Positions 33,112 through 46,000 of a stretch of DNA of 64,000 nt are shown here, piece by piece. The notes below the pieces were generated by a model. That model had not been told where the DNA came from, searched no databases, and was given only the letters and a program-made list of their open reading frames with translations. Position 1 is the stretch's first letter; each line of letters opens with the position of its first letter. This DNA is from Flavobacterium sp. LC2016-13 (GTDB taxonomy: Bacteria; Bacteroidota; Bacteroidia; Flavobacteriales; Flavobacteriaceae), in the NCBI RefSeq assembly GCF_009707955.1, contig NZ_WMDQ01000012.1, positions 102,869-166,868 on the forward strand, read 5' to 3'. Made by a program: the position numbers and the translations under genes.

Positions 33112-35301
33112 ATGAGTAATTTACCTATTTATCCTCGCTGGGCATCCAGTACGGTACAGCTTCAAAACAATCAATATATTAGTTTTGGTGATAATTCTAA
33201 CATTGGTGGCTTTAGTTCTTTTACACTCGAAGCATGGGTGTGTTTATCGCATACAGATATTCAAAATACAGTTTATGTTTTTGATAAGTCTTATTATGTA
33301 GATAATCAGCAGCAGACGGAATACAGTCTTTACATTGATAAAGGCATTTTGAAATTTAAAAAAGATAATCATACTTTTTATAGTGATTTTAATCCTATTA
33401 AAGAATATAAATGGCAATACGTAGCTGCCACATTTGACAAAATAAAAGGAATTCTTTCGCTTTATTGTGATGGAATATTACTGTTAGAAGAATTTGGTAT
33501 TTCGTTTACTCCAAAAACATTACCTGCAGATTTGTGGACTGGAGCAACAAGAAATTCTTCGAATCAACCGATTAATAGTTTTTATAAAGGACTGATTCGG
33601 TCCGTAATGGTTTGGAATATCTGCCGGTCAGGAGCCGAAATCATGAGTGACTCTATGAATACGGGTACAGATTTTTTTCATATTTCAGACCTTACAAGTA
33701 CAGACCCTAGTACCAATCCAGATTATGTCTGCACAAGGGTAAGTCCTGTCTTAGCAGTAGATTTTGCAACATTGCCTCCTATTGATATCTCGGGAGTACC
33801 CAATAGTATTAGTTTAATGAATGGAGCATTGTATATTTTTTATATACCATCTACATCTTTTGATGGCCATAATACTAACCAGGCTAAATACATTAGTGCA
33901 AATACAAAGGCATATCATATCTATAGAGAAACATCTTTTACGATAGATGGGTGGTTTTTGAGTACCCAAAATACAGACAAACAAACTATTATTTCATGTG
34001 GTAACGGAGAACAAGAGTACATTGTAAAATTAGCGTCAATGAATGATGGTAATGTACTTATTGCTAGTAGAGGGAGTGATAGCTTGAGTAGTAATAAAAA
34101 ATTAAAATTGAACACCTACTACCATTTTGCATTGTCATATAATTATATTGAAGATACTCCCGAAAAAAGTACACTCAGCTTATTTGTCAATGGCAATTTA
34201 TGTAGCTTAATATTTGCGAATAGCGAGATAAATACACAGATTGGTGTCGATTTAGTAATCGGAGCAGCAAATAATTCTGTGGGAAGAACAGGTGATTATT
34301 TTTATGGCAATATTCAAAACATTAATTTTTGGAATATAAGCCATGACGAAGCCCAAGTTAGACAATGGATGTATAATCAAGCTATTGATGATGATGCATT
34401 AATAAGTGCTTTTGACCTTTCGGTATATCCAGCTGTTGATACTGCTAATCAAGTACCCTTAAATTTTTATGCTCATTTTACGGAGCAACAATTGCCAGTT
34501 TCACCTGATGATATCATTTGGGATGCACCTATGCCTATCAATGCAACATATCTTTCTCAAAAGAAAGTAGAAATTACAGGCAATGAGCAAACTATTATAA
34601 CAGAAATGAAAGTGCAACCTGAAATTTTTTCGGAGGAACATAAGCAAGCCATTTATAAAGGAGTCAAGAAATGGATAGGTCCAGTAATGTCAACGGAAAG
34701 CTTTAAATTGAAATTTGACATCGCTTTTGAGCAAGCCAAACAAATAATGGATAAAGATCCACGCCTCAAAAAAGTAATTACTCGAATAGATCAAAACGGC
34801 ATAACCAAATTGATCTATCACGGAAGACACAAGGATCATTTGATTTTATCAACCACCACAGGGCTTCTTTCTGATTGTACTCTTTGGTGGATTGGTTTTG
34901 TAACTCATCTAACAGTTGGCTTTTTAGAAGCATTAGGTCTTTTTCCGTCTGTTGAAGGTACCGCAGAAAAAGTCTATCTGAAAATTGTAGGCAACAATGC
35001 TGCACGAACAGCCTTAGTTGATTTAACCAAAGGTACTATAACCGTAGATAATTCAATTGGTTTTTTTGGCGTATTGAATAGCCAAAAAATTCTTTGGACA
35101 ATTGTCAAAATTCTGTTAGCTGCTTTGGGTTGGTGGGCTTTAGCAAAAGTGATCGCAATTATTATTGGAATTGTAACTGGCTTAGAGGTTGCCGCTTTGC
35201 TTGCAGGATTTATTATTTGGGCAGCTCAATTAATATTACTTACTCTAAATTATAATGGTTCTTGTGGTTCAAGTGGTCCTCCTCCTACAAAAATAAAATA
35301 A
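33112..35301 (+). CDS. LamG-domain protein with hydrophobic C-terminal region
   Basis: A 729-residue protein without a recognisable signal peptide (begins MSNLPIYPRWASS). Two concanavalin/LamG-type jelly-roll domains are visible at about 10-185 (FTLEAWVCLSHTD, WQYVAATFDKIKGILSLYCDG) and 255-440 (FTIDGWFLSTQN, YYHFALSYNYIE). A linker of about 100 residues follows, then a C-terminal part (about 500-729) with a Lys-rich helical segment, LWWIGFVTHLTVGFLEALGL, and strongly hydrophobic helices near 660-720 (ILWTIVKILLAALGWWALAK), ending in a Gly/Ser/Pro tail. Glycan-binding heads on a membrane-active tail would suit a toxin or injected effector, but this is speculation. No T9SS domain. Confidence 0.72.
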   Translation: MSNLPIYPRWASSTVQLQNNQYISFGDNSNIGGFSSFTLEAWVCLSHTDIQNTVYVFDKSYYVDNQQQTEYSLYIDKGILKFKKDNHTFYSDFNPIKEYKWQYVAATFDKIKGILSLYCDGILLLEEFGISFTPKTLPADLWTGATRNSSNQPINSFYKGLIRSVMVWNICRSGAEIMSDSMNTGTDFFHISDLTSTDPSTNPDYVCTRVSPVLAVDFATLPPIDISGVPNSISLMNGALYIFYIPSTSFDGHNTNQAKYISANTKAYHIYRETSFTIDGWFLSTQNTDKQTIISCGNGEQEYIVKLASMNDGNVLIASRGSDSLSSNKKLKLNTYYHFALSYNYIEDTPEKSTLSLFVNGNLCSLIFANSEINTQIGVDLVIGAANNSVGRTGDYFYGNIQNINFWNISHDEAQVRQWMYNQAIDDDALISAFDLSVYPAVDTANQVPLNFYAHFTEQQLPVSPDDIIWDAPMPINATYLSQKKVEITGNEQTIITEMKVQPEIFSEEHKQAIYKGVKKWIGPVMSTESFKLKFDIAFEQAKQIMDKDPRLKKVITRIDQNGITKLIYHGRHKDHLILSTTTGLLSDCTLWWIGFVTHLTVGFLEALGLFPSVEGTAEKVYLKIVGNNAARTALVDLTKGTITVDNSIGFFGVLNSQKILWTIVKILLAALGWWALAKVIAIIIGIVTGLEVAALLAGFIIWAAQLILLTLNYNGSCGSSGPPPTKIK

Positions 35302-35659
35302 TTTTTATATTTTGTAAGTTTATAGTTATTGTTGTAAAATACTGAAAAACAAGTATAAATTACAAAGTTTTTGAAATACTATTAAAATCTAATGCTACCT
35401 GATTCATTATTTATATCTGTAAAAGTCTGTGTGTAAATTTAGGCACATAGACTTCGCAGATTTTTTCTGTTTTTTAAATAATTCACCAAAAGTACATCTT
35501 GTAATACAGGTCAGATAGCAACTGTTTTTTGAGAAACCCCAGCAAAAATAAGCCCTCCATCCCCACCATGTCGAAAACAAGGAACAGAAAGTCCATTATG
35601 AGTAACACAATACCTTGTTTTTTGACCGACTTTTGTCGGGATCAAAAAACAAAAATATC
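35302..35659. other. Spacer with terminator and hairpin leader
   Basis: AAGTCTGTGTG (35423-35433) and CACATAGACTT (35444-35454) form a likely terminator of the LamG gene. AAGGAACAGAAAGTCC (from 35579) recurs after the next gene. TGTTTTTTGA, CCGAC-TTTT-GTCGG, TCAAAAAACA (about 35616-35651) form a long hairpin ending 8 bases before the next ATG, so it would lie in that mRNA's leader. Confidence 0.6.
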
Positions 35660-36709
35660 ATGAAATTATCGGTACTCTTTTTTCTATTCTCCCTATTTGG
35701 TTTTGCACAATACACCGCCATTCCCGATATTAATTTTGAAAACAAACTCATTGCCTTGGGTATTGATTCAGGGGTTGCCGACGGACAGGTTTTGACCGCC
35801 AATATAGCCAATCGATTTTTGTTGAATGTGTCCAATAGCGGTATCCGTAATTTATCGGGTATTCAGGATTTTACCAAATTGACCACTTTGTATTGTCAAG
35901 ACAACCTATTGACTAGTTTAGATGTTTCTCAAAACAAAAAATTGAACTATTTAGATTGCTCCAACAATGCCTTAACAAGCCTGAATATTTCAGGAAGCAC
36001 CGATTTGGCTACTTTGAATTGCGAAACCAATCAATTATCAAACATCGATTTTACTACAAATCCCGTATTGTATAATTTGTACTGCAATTCGAATAAATTA
36101 ACAAATTTGAATCTTACTGCCAATCCCGATTTGAATTTTCTTTATTGCTATGCCAACCAATTAACAAGTCTGAGTGTTACCACCAACACCAAACTCACTA
36201 GATTGTATTGTCAAGAAAATCAAATAACAAGTTTGGATATATCTACCAACACCGCTTTAAAAGAATTTTTCTGTCGTAGCAATCAATTGACGAGTTTGAA
36301 CTTGAAAAATGGGACTAGTTCCTCTATTACTTCATTTAATGCCACTTCAAACCCAAATTTAACTTGCATTCAAGTAGATGATGTGGCTTATTTTAACACC
36401 AATTGGGCTACTCAAAAAGATGCTACAGCAACCTACAACACCGCCTGTTCTAACTTAGGAGTACCAGAAACTGTTTTCGAAAAAATGAGCCTCTACCCCA
36501 ATCCAACCCAAGGCGAATTGCATATCGACCATATTGTTTTAGAAAAAGCAACGCTTTATGATGCCTCAGGAAAACTTTTGAAAACAACAAAATTTACATC
36601 CGCAACCCAATCCAGCACCCTCAATATGGAAGCATTCTCAAAAGGGATGTACTACCTCTTTTTGGAAAGCGAAGGAACGCATACCGTTAAAAAAATTGTA
36701 GTAGAATAA
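35660..36709 (+). CDS. Secreted LRR-like repeat protein with T9SS type A sorting domain
   Basis: A 349-residue protein starting at ATG 35660 with a signal peptide (MKLSVLFFLFSLFGFAQ). Residues about 70-240 are eight or so repeats of 21-23 residues of the form L-x-x-L-x-C-x-x-N-x-L-T-S-L-x-L/V-S-x-N (for example LYCQDNLLTSLDVSQN), a Cys-containing leucine-rich type typical of Bacteroidota surface proteins. The end carries the T9SS type A domain (MSLYPNPTQGELHI, then KGMYYLFLESEGTHTVKKIV). It should be exported by the Sec pathway and then the T9SS to the cell surface or medium, probably for adhesion or binding. Confidence 0.88.
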   Translation: MKLSVLFFLFSLFGFAQYTAIPDINFENKLIALGIDSGVADGQVLTANIANRFLLNVSNSGIRNLSGIQDFTKLTTLYCQDNLLTSLDVSQNKKLNYLDCSNNALTSLNISGSTDLATLNCETNQLSNIDFTTNPVLYNLYCNSNKLTNLNLTANPDLNFLYCYANQLTSLSVTTNTKLTRLYCQENQITSLDISTNTALKEFFCRSNQLTSLNLKNGTSSSITSFNATSNPNLTCIQVDDVAYFNTNWATQKDATATYNTACSNLGVPETVFEKMSLYPNPTQGELHIDHIVLEKATLYDASGKLLKTTKFTSATQSSTLNMEAFSKGMYYLFLESEGTHTVKKIVVE

Positions 36710-37002
36710 TCCAGAAGCAAACAGGAAAATCTCATTATTGTTTTGCCACTAAATCCTGTCTTGACTGCCCTTTCTTCGGCTTTGCTGGGATAGGACAACC
36801 CAATTTGTCCAAAATGAGGAACAGAAAGTCTATTTTGAGATAACACCTGCTTGTTGTTTTGATGCAATTTTGTGGCTAGAAATTTTATAATAACTAGCCT
36901 TATCCGCTTTCAAAACACTGCTAAAACAAAATAGTTTTTGAAACCATAACTTTTGCAAAAAAATAAAAAGCCATAGCATTCCCAACTATAAATACCCTTA
37001 TT
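36710..37002. other. Spacer with a second copy of the AGGAACAGAAAGT motif
   Basis: AGGAACAGAAAGTCTATTTT followed by GAGATAACAC at 36817-36846 is nearly the same as 35579-35608. A related phrase (GAGGAACAAAAAGT) is at 32900-32913. No gene seen. The promoter of the giant adhesin gene must lie here, but no consensus pair was recognised. Confidence 0.5.
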
Positions 37003-40000
37003 ATGAAAAAATTGTACACTCTATTGTTATTTTTAGTTGCTATGGCACAAATGCAGGCGCAATGCTTGTCGTTGGCAACACCTTATAATAGTAATAACTC
37101 GAATAAAGGAGTTATGTTCAATATTGTAACGGGTGCTACACCAATTACCATTACCAGTTTTGATATGAATTTGATTGGTACTAGCACGGGTATTTTTGAA
37201 ATATATTACAAATCGGGCACTTATGTTGGGTCAGAATCTAATGGTGCGGCCTGGACTCTTGCTGGAAGTGCATCTGCAACTAGTTTAGGAACAAATCAAT
37301 CAACACCCATTCCTTTGGCTTTGAGTATTCCTATTCCTGCCAATACCACTTACGCATTTTATATTACAAACAATGATCCTATTATACCTGCCGGAGTGCG
37401 CTACACCAATGGTACTTATACCACTTTGGCATCAGACGCCTATATGAGTATTGATGGCGGAATAGGCAAAGCCTACCCTTTTGGACAAACTTTTATTGAT
37501 CGAAGAGTAAATTGCACACCTCATTATTATATTAATTCGAACGCTTGCCTACCCGAAATTAACCTGAAAGGCAATAACGTTTCGATTGTGAGTGGAGATG
37601 CAACTCCGAGTACTGCCGACCATACCAATTTTGGCTCTGTAAATCTAGCATCAGGAACTGTGGTACGAACTTTTACCATAGAAAATACAGGAGCTGTTGC
37701 TTTAAACCTAACTGGAACTCCAAAAGTAGCCATCAGTGGAACCAATGCAGCCGATTTTACGGTAACAACTCAACCTACTTCGCCAGTAGCTGCTACCACC
37801 GGAACAACTACTTTTGCGATTACTTTCGATCCATCGGCAGCAGGAATAAGAACAGCAACCGTTTCTATCGCTAATGATGATGCCGACGAGAATCCGTATA
37901 CATTTGCTATTCAAGGTAGCGCTACGGCTGGCAATATTGTATACGTAAATCAAAGCAGGCCTGATAACTTAGGCGATGGTTATAGTTGGGCTACAGCCAA
38001 AAAAGACATTACAAGTGCCATTAACATAGTATCTAGCGGAAACGAAATATGGGTAGCGGCTGGTATTTACAAACCACACGCAAGTGACAAAACCTTTAGT
38101 TTTAACATTCCAACAGGAGTAAAAGTATATGGCGGATTTGCGGGAACCGAAAGTACCTTGACCGATAGAAATATGACTCTAATCAGCACGACCAATCTTA
38201 CTACACTTTCGGGGGATTTGAATGGTAATGATTCGGGTTTTAGCAATCAAACCGACAATAGTTATCGAATAGTTACTTTTGAAACAGCCAATAGCAGTAC
38301 GGTGTTGGATGGCTTTAGAATTTTGGGAGCTAATAACACAAATGGTAATATGCTGTCGGGCTATGGCGGTGGCATTTATAATGACGGTTCGTTCCCTGGA
38401 TTCGCTGGAAATTCGTCTAATCCTTTGATTGCAAATTGTACTATAACCTATTGTAGTGCTTTTTTGGGTGGCGGGATGTATAATAACGGTAGTGGTGGAG
38501 GCGATGCTAGCCCGACGATTATCAATTGTATTTTTATTTCTAATCGTGCTGGTGATAGTGGTGCTGGCTTGGCAAATTACGGCACATCGGGCAAGAGTAG
38601 CCCTACCATAGAACGTTGTTCGTTTATAGGCAATTCTTCTTCGTTCAATAGTGGAGCTATGAACAACCACGGCGATTCGGGCATTTGTAGCCCAATAATT
38701 ACCAACTGTATTTTTAGCGGTAACGATGCTATTAATAATGGAGGTGCAATGGTTAATACAGGAACTAATGGAGGTTCTTCGATTCCTGTAATTACCAATT
38801 GTAGTTTTAGCGGTAACAAAGCAGGTGTTGTAGGAGGAGTTATACGAAACAATACCGCAAATCCTGTTATCAAAAACAGCATTATTTGGGGTAACAGCTC
38901 GATATTTAATAACAACGGAGGAAGTACAACAGCTACTTATAGCATTATAGAAGGCGGTTATGCAGGTACAGGAAATATTAATTTGAATCCCTTATTTGTA
39001 ACTCAACCTGCTTTTGCAAGTGCGCCTATTACTACGGGTAATTTACATTTGGCTTCTAGTTCTCCAGCCATTAACGCAGGTACCAATATAGGAGCGCCCA
39101 ACATTGATTTTGATGGTGCTACTAGACCCTTGGAAGGAATAGTCGATATAGGGGCTTATGAAACAGTTGCTGCCTTACCCGAAATTAACATCAAAGGAAA
39201 TAACACCTCTATTGCAAATGCAGATACCACAACAACACTTGCCGACCATACCTATTTTGGTTCGGTAGAGGTAACATCAGGAACGCAAGCGCGTACTTTT
39301 ACCATAGAAAATACAGCTAGTGGAAGCTTAAATTTAACAGGAACTCCAAAAGTAGCGATCATTGGCTTCGATTCAGGAGATTTTACGGTTACCACCCAGC
39401 CTACATCGCCAATAGCAGGCAATGGGAATACCACTTTTGTAGTTACTTTCAATCCATCAGTAGCAGGAACAAGAACCGCAACCGTTTCTATTGCCAATAA
39501 TGATACCGACGAGAATCCTTATACCTTTGCTATACAAGGTACAGGAACTTGTAATATTGTACTCGTTCCAGGCACAGTTACCAACCCAACAACTTGTTCG
39601 GGAGCTAACGGTAGCATTGATTTTTCAACCATAAATTTACCAAGTGGCACCTATTCGTTGAGTTTTACAGCCACAGGAGCAGGCGCAACAACAAGTCCAC
39701 AGAATGTAACGGCTTCTCCAAGTTCATTTACTTTATCGGGGTTAAAAGCGGGTACGTATAGTGATTTTTCAATTACAAGTGGAGGTTGTACTGGCTCTGT
39801 TTCAACTTCAAAAGTTTTGTCTGATCCAACATCCGTAGGCGGTTCTGTAGGTGGTGGTGGTACTATTTGTTCAGGAGCAACAAGTGCTTTGTTGAGTCTA
39901 ACTGGACATACAGGAACAGTAGTCAAATGGCAGTCATCGGTAAGTCCTTTTACCATTTGGACAGATATTGCTAATACAACTGCTTCTTATACTTCGGGAG

Positions 40001-43000
40001 TTTTAACAGCAACCACTCAATTTAGAGCTGTAGTACAAAACGGAACCTGTGCATCAGCCAACTCGACAGCTACAACGGTAACTGTAAACAATTGTAATCC
40101 AGAAATCAACATTAGAGGCAATGCTACCACTATTACCAATGCCGATACCACGCCATCCAGCGCCGACCACACCGATTTTGGTTCGGCAGATGTTACTTCG
40201 GGTACTATTGCACGAACCTTTACTATCGAAAATACAGCAACTGCTCCTTTAAACCTAACCGGCACTCCAAAAGTAGCCATCAGTGGCACAAATGCAGGAG
40301 ATTTTACAGTAACAACCCAACCTACTTCGCCAATAGCAGGCAATGGAAGTACCACTTTTGTAGTTACTTTTGATCCATTATTGGCAGGAACAAGAACAGC
40401 AACCGTTTCTATCGCTAATGATGATACAGACGAAAACCCTTATACGTTTGCTATTCAAGGTACAGCTACTTTATCTAGTAATCCTTTCATCACGCGTTGG
40501 GATTTGTCTAAAGCAGGGTCTGGTGCAAACGAAATTAGTTTTGGTGCATCTACTGTGGGCAACGTGCATTACACCTGGCAAGAAGTAGGTGGTGGCGGTG
40601 CAACTGGTTCGGGTTCATTCTCGGGTTCGTCGGCTGTAATTACTGGTTTGCCTACAAACGCCATTATCGATTTGAGCATTGATAAAACCAATTTTAGACA
40701 AATAGCAATTTCTAATGGCACAAACAAACTGCGGTTAGCAGATATAAAACAATGGGGCGGTGTAGCCTGGACATCGATGCAAGCTGCTTTTTATGGTTGC
40801 AGCAATTTGACTATTTCGGCAACAGACATTCCAAATTTGAGTGGCGTAAGCGCTATGGAAAGTATGTTTAACAATTGCAGTACGTTGAATGCTCCTACCA
40901 ATATCAATAGTTGGAATGTAGCCAATGTAAGCAGTATGAAAGATATGTTTTATCAAGCTACAGCTTTCAATCAAAATATAAGCAATTGGAATGTGTCTGC
41001 GGTTACCAATATGAGTTCTATGTTTACCAAAGCAAGTACTTTTAATCAAAATATTGGAAGTTGGAATATTTCGGCGGTTACAGATATGAATACAATGCTA
41101 AAAGAAGCGACAGCTTTTAATCAAAGTTTGGCCGCTTGGGGAACCAAGTTTAATGCAAATGTTACTATCGCCAATTTATTAGACGCAAGTGGTCTTAACC
41201 TTGCCAACTATGATGCTACCTTAATTGGTTTTCATTCAGGCAGCGTTACTGGCAAATCCTTGGGAGCATCTGGATTACAGTATTGTGCTGCAACGACAGA
41301 AAGAACCAATCTTATTTTGCCCACAACTAGCGGAGGCAAGGGTTGGTCTATTACTGGCGACAATCTTAGCAGTGGATGCGTTTCGGAAATCAATTTAAAA
41401 GGAAACGGGAACACGATCCTAAATAATGACACCAGTCCATCTACTACCGACCACACCGATTTTGGTTCGGTAGCTTTTACTTCGGGTACTATTGCACGAA
41501 CTTTTACTATCGAAAATACAGCAATTGCTCCTTTGAACTTATCGGGCACTCCAAAAGTAGCTATTACTGGTGCCAATGCAGCCGATTTTACAATAACAAC
41601 CCAGCCTACTTCGCCAATAGCTCCTACCACAGGAACAACTACTTTTGTGGTTACTTTTGATCCACCAACAGTAGGCTTGCGTACTGCAACTCTTTCTATT
41701 GCCAATAATGATACCAACGAGAATCCTTATACGTTTGCTATTCAAGGCACAGGAACAGGCGTTTGCACACAAGTTGCGACCGCTACCGATAATATGACTT
41801 GGAACGGAATTGCAAACAATGACTGGAGTAATCCTTGCAACTGGACTCCCAATGGTGTGCCAACGGCAACCAACCTAATAATCATAGATAATGTAGCCAA
41901 CGATCCTATTGTATCAACTACTGCCGTTGCCAAAAATATTTTTCTAAATACCGCATCTATTTTAACAATAAGTAGCACAGGAAATTTAACTATAACCGAA
42001 ACATCTCCAAGTTCTAGTGCTATAGATGGTATTGGTATTTATCCTAGTGCAACACTAACAAATAATGGTAATTTAACCATTACTTCTAACAGTTATGGTC
42101 TAAATTTGAATAGAGCTAATGCAGCATTTACAAATAATGGAACATCGGTTGTTAATAGCCCACAAGGACTAATTCTTTACAACAACAACCAAACTTTTAC
42201 CAATTCGGGAACAATAACTTTCAATACAACAGGAATAGGGATTAATTTCATGCCGGGTTACACTGGCTATTCAGTTGTTAATAGCGGAACAATCAATCTT
42301 ACTGTTGGATTAGGAATTTCTAATGCAACTGGAGGGACGATTACCAACTTAGCTTGCGGAAAAATTATAATGACTGCTGGAGATTATGAAAATGGAGGTA
42401 CAACCACCAACGCAGGACTTATTCAAATAACCAATGCTTTAACCAATACAGGCACATTTACCAACAATGGTGTTTTAAATTATGGTAGTAAAACAGGTAC
42501 TGTTGCCAATAGTACAGCTGGTTCTGTACTTGTTAATAATGCACAAACGCCTATTTTTACCTATGGCGGTATATTTAATGGCACCATCGATGGTATTTTT
42601 AGCAATGCTACCGCTACGACATCGGCAGGGACATTTACGGCTCCTAATACCTTTGTACCCTTGGGAACATTGCCTACTGTTTCGCAAACATTGTATGCCA
42701 AAATCACCCCTAGCGGAGGAAGCTGTAGTTATGTGGTGCCTTTTATATACAATAACTTTAAATCATTTATTACCACCTGGAAAACCGATAATGTAAGTGC
42801 AGGTTCTTCCAACGCCACCTCTATAACCATTCCTACTTTTGGCACTGGTTATAATTATGATGTAGATTGGAACAACGATGGCGTTTTTGAGCAAACAGGA
42901 ATTACAGGAAACGTAACCCACGATTACGGCACAGCAGGCACTTATACCGTAGCCATTCGAGGGGCTTTTCCTAGAATATTTTTTAATGCGGCTGGAGATA

Positions 43001-46000
43001 GAAACAAAATACTCAACATAAACCAATGGGGAAACATTGCTTGGGAGAATATGCAATTTGCTTTTAGGGGATGTATCAATTTAAACAGCACCGCTACCGA
43101 TGTGCCTAATTTGTCGGGGGTTACGGATATGACTCAAATGTTTCGAAATGCCACGGCTTTCAATGGAAATATTGGTTCTTGGAATGTAGCCAATGTTACC
43201 AATATGTTTGCTGTATTTTATGGAGCAACGGCTTTCAATCAAGATATTAATTCTTGGAATGTAGCCAATGTTACCAATATGTCGGCTATGTTTTATCAAG
43301 CCACGGCTTTCAATCAAAACATTGGTTCTTGGAATGTAGGGAATGTTACCAATATGTCGGCTATGTTTTTTGGAGCTACAGCTTTCAATCAAAACATTGG
43401 TTCTTGGAATGTGGGGGCAGTTACCGATATGTACAATATGTTTTCTGGAACCACGGCTTTCAATCAAAGCCTAGGGACTTGGGGTGCAAAATTTAACACC
43501 GCGGTTGCTTTGACAAATATGCTAAACAACTGCGGTATGGACGTAGCCAACTACGATGCTACACTTACCGGTTTTAATGCTGGTACCGTAACCGGTTTAT
43601 CATTAGGAGCAACAACCTTAAAATACTGTGCTTCGGCAACCGATAGAGCCAATTTGGTTAAACCAACAGCCACAGGCGGCAAGGGCTGGACGATTTCTGG
43701 CGATGCCTTGAGTGCTACTTGTGTTCCCGAAATTAATATTAGAGGCAATGCCACTACTATTGCCAATAACAATGCCACACCAACACCTGCCGATCACACC
43801 GATTTTGGTTCGACAAATGTCGCTTCAGGCACTATCGCAAGAACTTTTACTATTGAAAACATAGGAGCTAGTGCTTTAAGCCTAAACGGAACACCACTAG
43901 TAACCATCAGCGGAACCAATGCGAGCGATTTTACAGTAACTACCCAGCCTACAAACCCAATAAATGCCTCGGGAAATAGTACTTTTGTAGTTACTTTCGA
44001 TCCATCGGCATTAGGCACACGCACAGCAACCGTTTCTATTGCCAACGATGATGCCGATGAAGGCAGTTATACGTTTGCTATACAGGGTACAGCTACTTTA
44101 TCTAGCAATCCTTTCATCACGCGTTGGGATTTGTCTAAAGCAGGAACTGGTGCAAACGAAATTAGTTTTGGCATAGAAACTTCAGGTACTGTACACTACA
44201 CTTGGCAAGAAGTGGGCGGCGGCGGTGCAATAGGTTCGGGATCTTTTACAGGCACATCGGCTACAATAGCGGGCTTACCTACAAATGGTAGTATCGATTT
44301 AAGCATTGACAAAACCAATTTTAAGCATATTGTCATTAATAATGATTTAGACAACCTACGTTTAATCGATATAAAACAATGGGGCGATGTAGCTTGGACA
44401 TCTATGCAAGATGCTTTTTTTGGTTGCAACAATTTGAATAGTACAGCTATAGACATTCCTAATTTATCGGCGGTTACCAATATGAGGTTTATGTTTGCCG
44501 ACTGTATTGCACTTAATGGTCCTGCAAATATAAATAGTTGGGATGTTAGTGCTGTAAACAATATGAGCAATATGTTTTCTGGAGCTACGGCTTTTAATCA
44601 AAACATTACTTCTTGGAATGTGGGTTCTGTTTCTGATATGAGTGTTATGTTTAGTAATGCCAAAGCTTTCGATCAAAACATTGGCTCTTGGAATGTTACT
44701 AATGTTACCAATATGAGATCTATGTTTAAAGGAGCGACTGCTTTTAATCAAAACATTGGTTCCTGGGATGTAGGAAATGTTAACTTTATGGGTTCTATGT
44801 TTGAAGGAGCAACAGCTTTCAATCAAAACATTACTTCTTGGAATGTGGAGAAAGTTACCCATATGAGATCTATGTTTAAAGAAGCGACGGCTTTTAATCA
44901 AAACATTACTTCTTGGAATGTAGCCGAAGTTACCAATATGGGTTCTATGTTTCAAGGAGCAACGGCTTTCAATCAAAACATTACTTCTTGGAATATAGGA
45001 AAGGTTACCAATATGTTTGAAATGTTTCAAGATGCTACGGCTTTCAATCAAAGTCTAGCCTCTTGGGGAACAAAATTTAATACTGCGGTTATTTTGAATA
45101 GTATGCTAAACAACTGCGGTATGGACGTAGCCAACTACGATGCTACACTAACTGGTTTTAATGCAGGCACTATAACAGGCAAATCACTAGGAGCAACAAA
45201 CTTAAAATACTGTGCTTCGGCAGCCGATAGAGCCAATTTGGTTCAATCAATAGCTACAGGAGGCAAGGGCTGGACGATTATAGATGCAGGCACAGCTTGT
45301 ACACCCGAAATCAACATTACAGGCAATGCCACAACTATTGCCAATAACAATACCACACCAACTCTTGCCAACCACACCGATTTTGGTTCGACAGAGGTCG
45401 CTTCAGGCACTATCGCAAGAACTTTTACTATCGAAAATACAGGAGCTGGTGCTTTAAACCTAAGCGGAACACCACTAGTAACCATCAGCGGAACCAATGC
45501 GAGCGATTTTACAATAACAACCCAACCAACATCGCCAGTAGCTGCTACCACAGGAACAACTACTTTTGTAGTTACTTTCGATCCATCGGCATTAGGCACA
45601 CGCGCAGCAACCGTTTCTATTGCCAACAATGATGCCGATGAAGGCAGTTATACGTTTGCTATACAGGGTACGGGAATTATAGGTACTTGCTCCCAAATAG
45701 CAACCGCAATCGAAAATATGACCTGGAACGGCGTTGTAAGCAATGACTGGAGTAATCCTTGCAACTGGACACCTAATGGAATACCTACAGTAACCAACCA
45801 AGTAATTATAAATGATGTAGCCAATGACCCTATTGTATTGAATGGTACAACAGCGGTAGCCAAAGAAATGTATATCAATGGGGCTAGTGTTTTAACCGTA
45901 AATACTGGGGGAATATTAAATATAAACACCAGTGCACAACCTAATTATATAATCATACAGGGCAATGGAGCTTCAATAATCAACGAGGGGGCAATAAACG

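Noticed and set aside
43081..45051. Minus-strand frames over the BspA arrays (128 and 195 codons)
   Set aside because: They are antisense shadows of the 75-base coding repeats.
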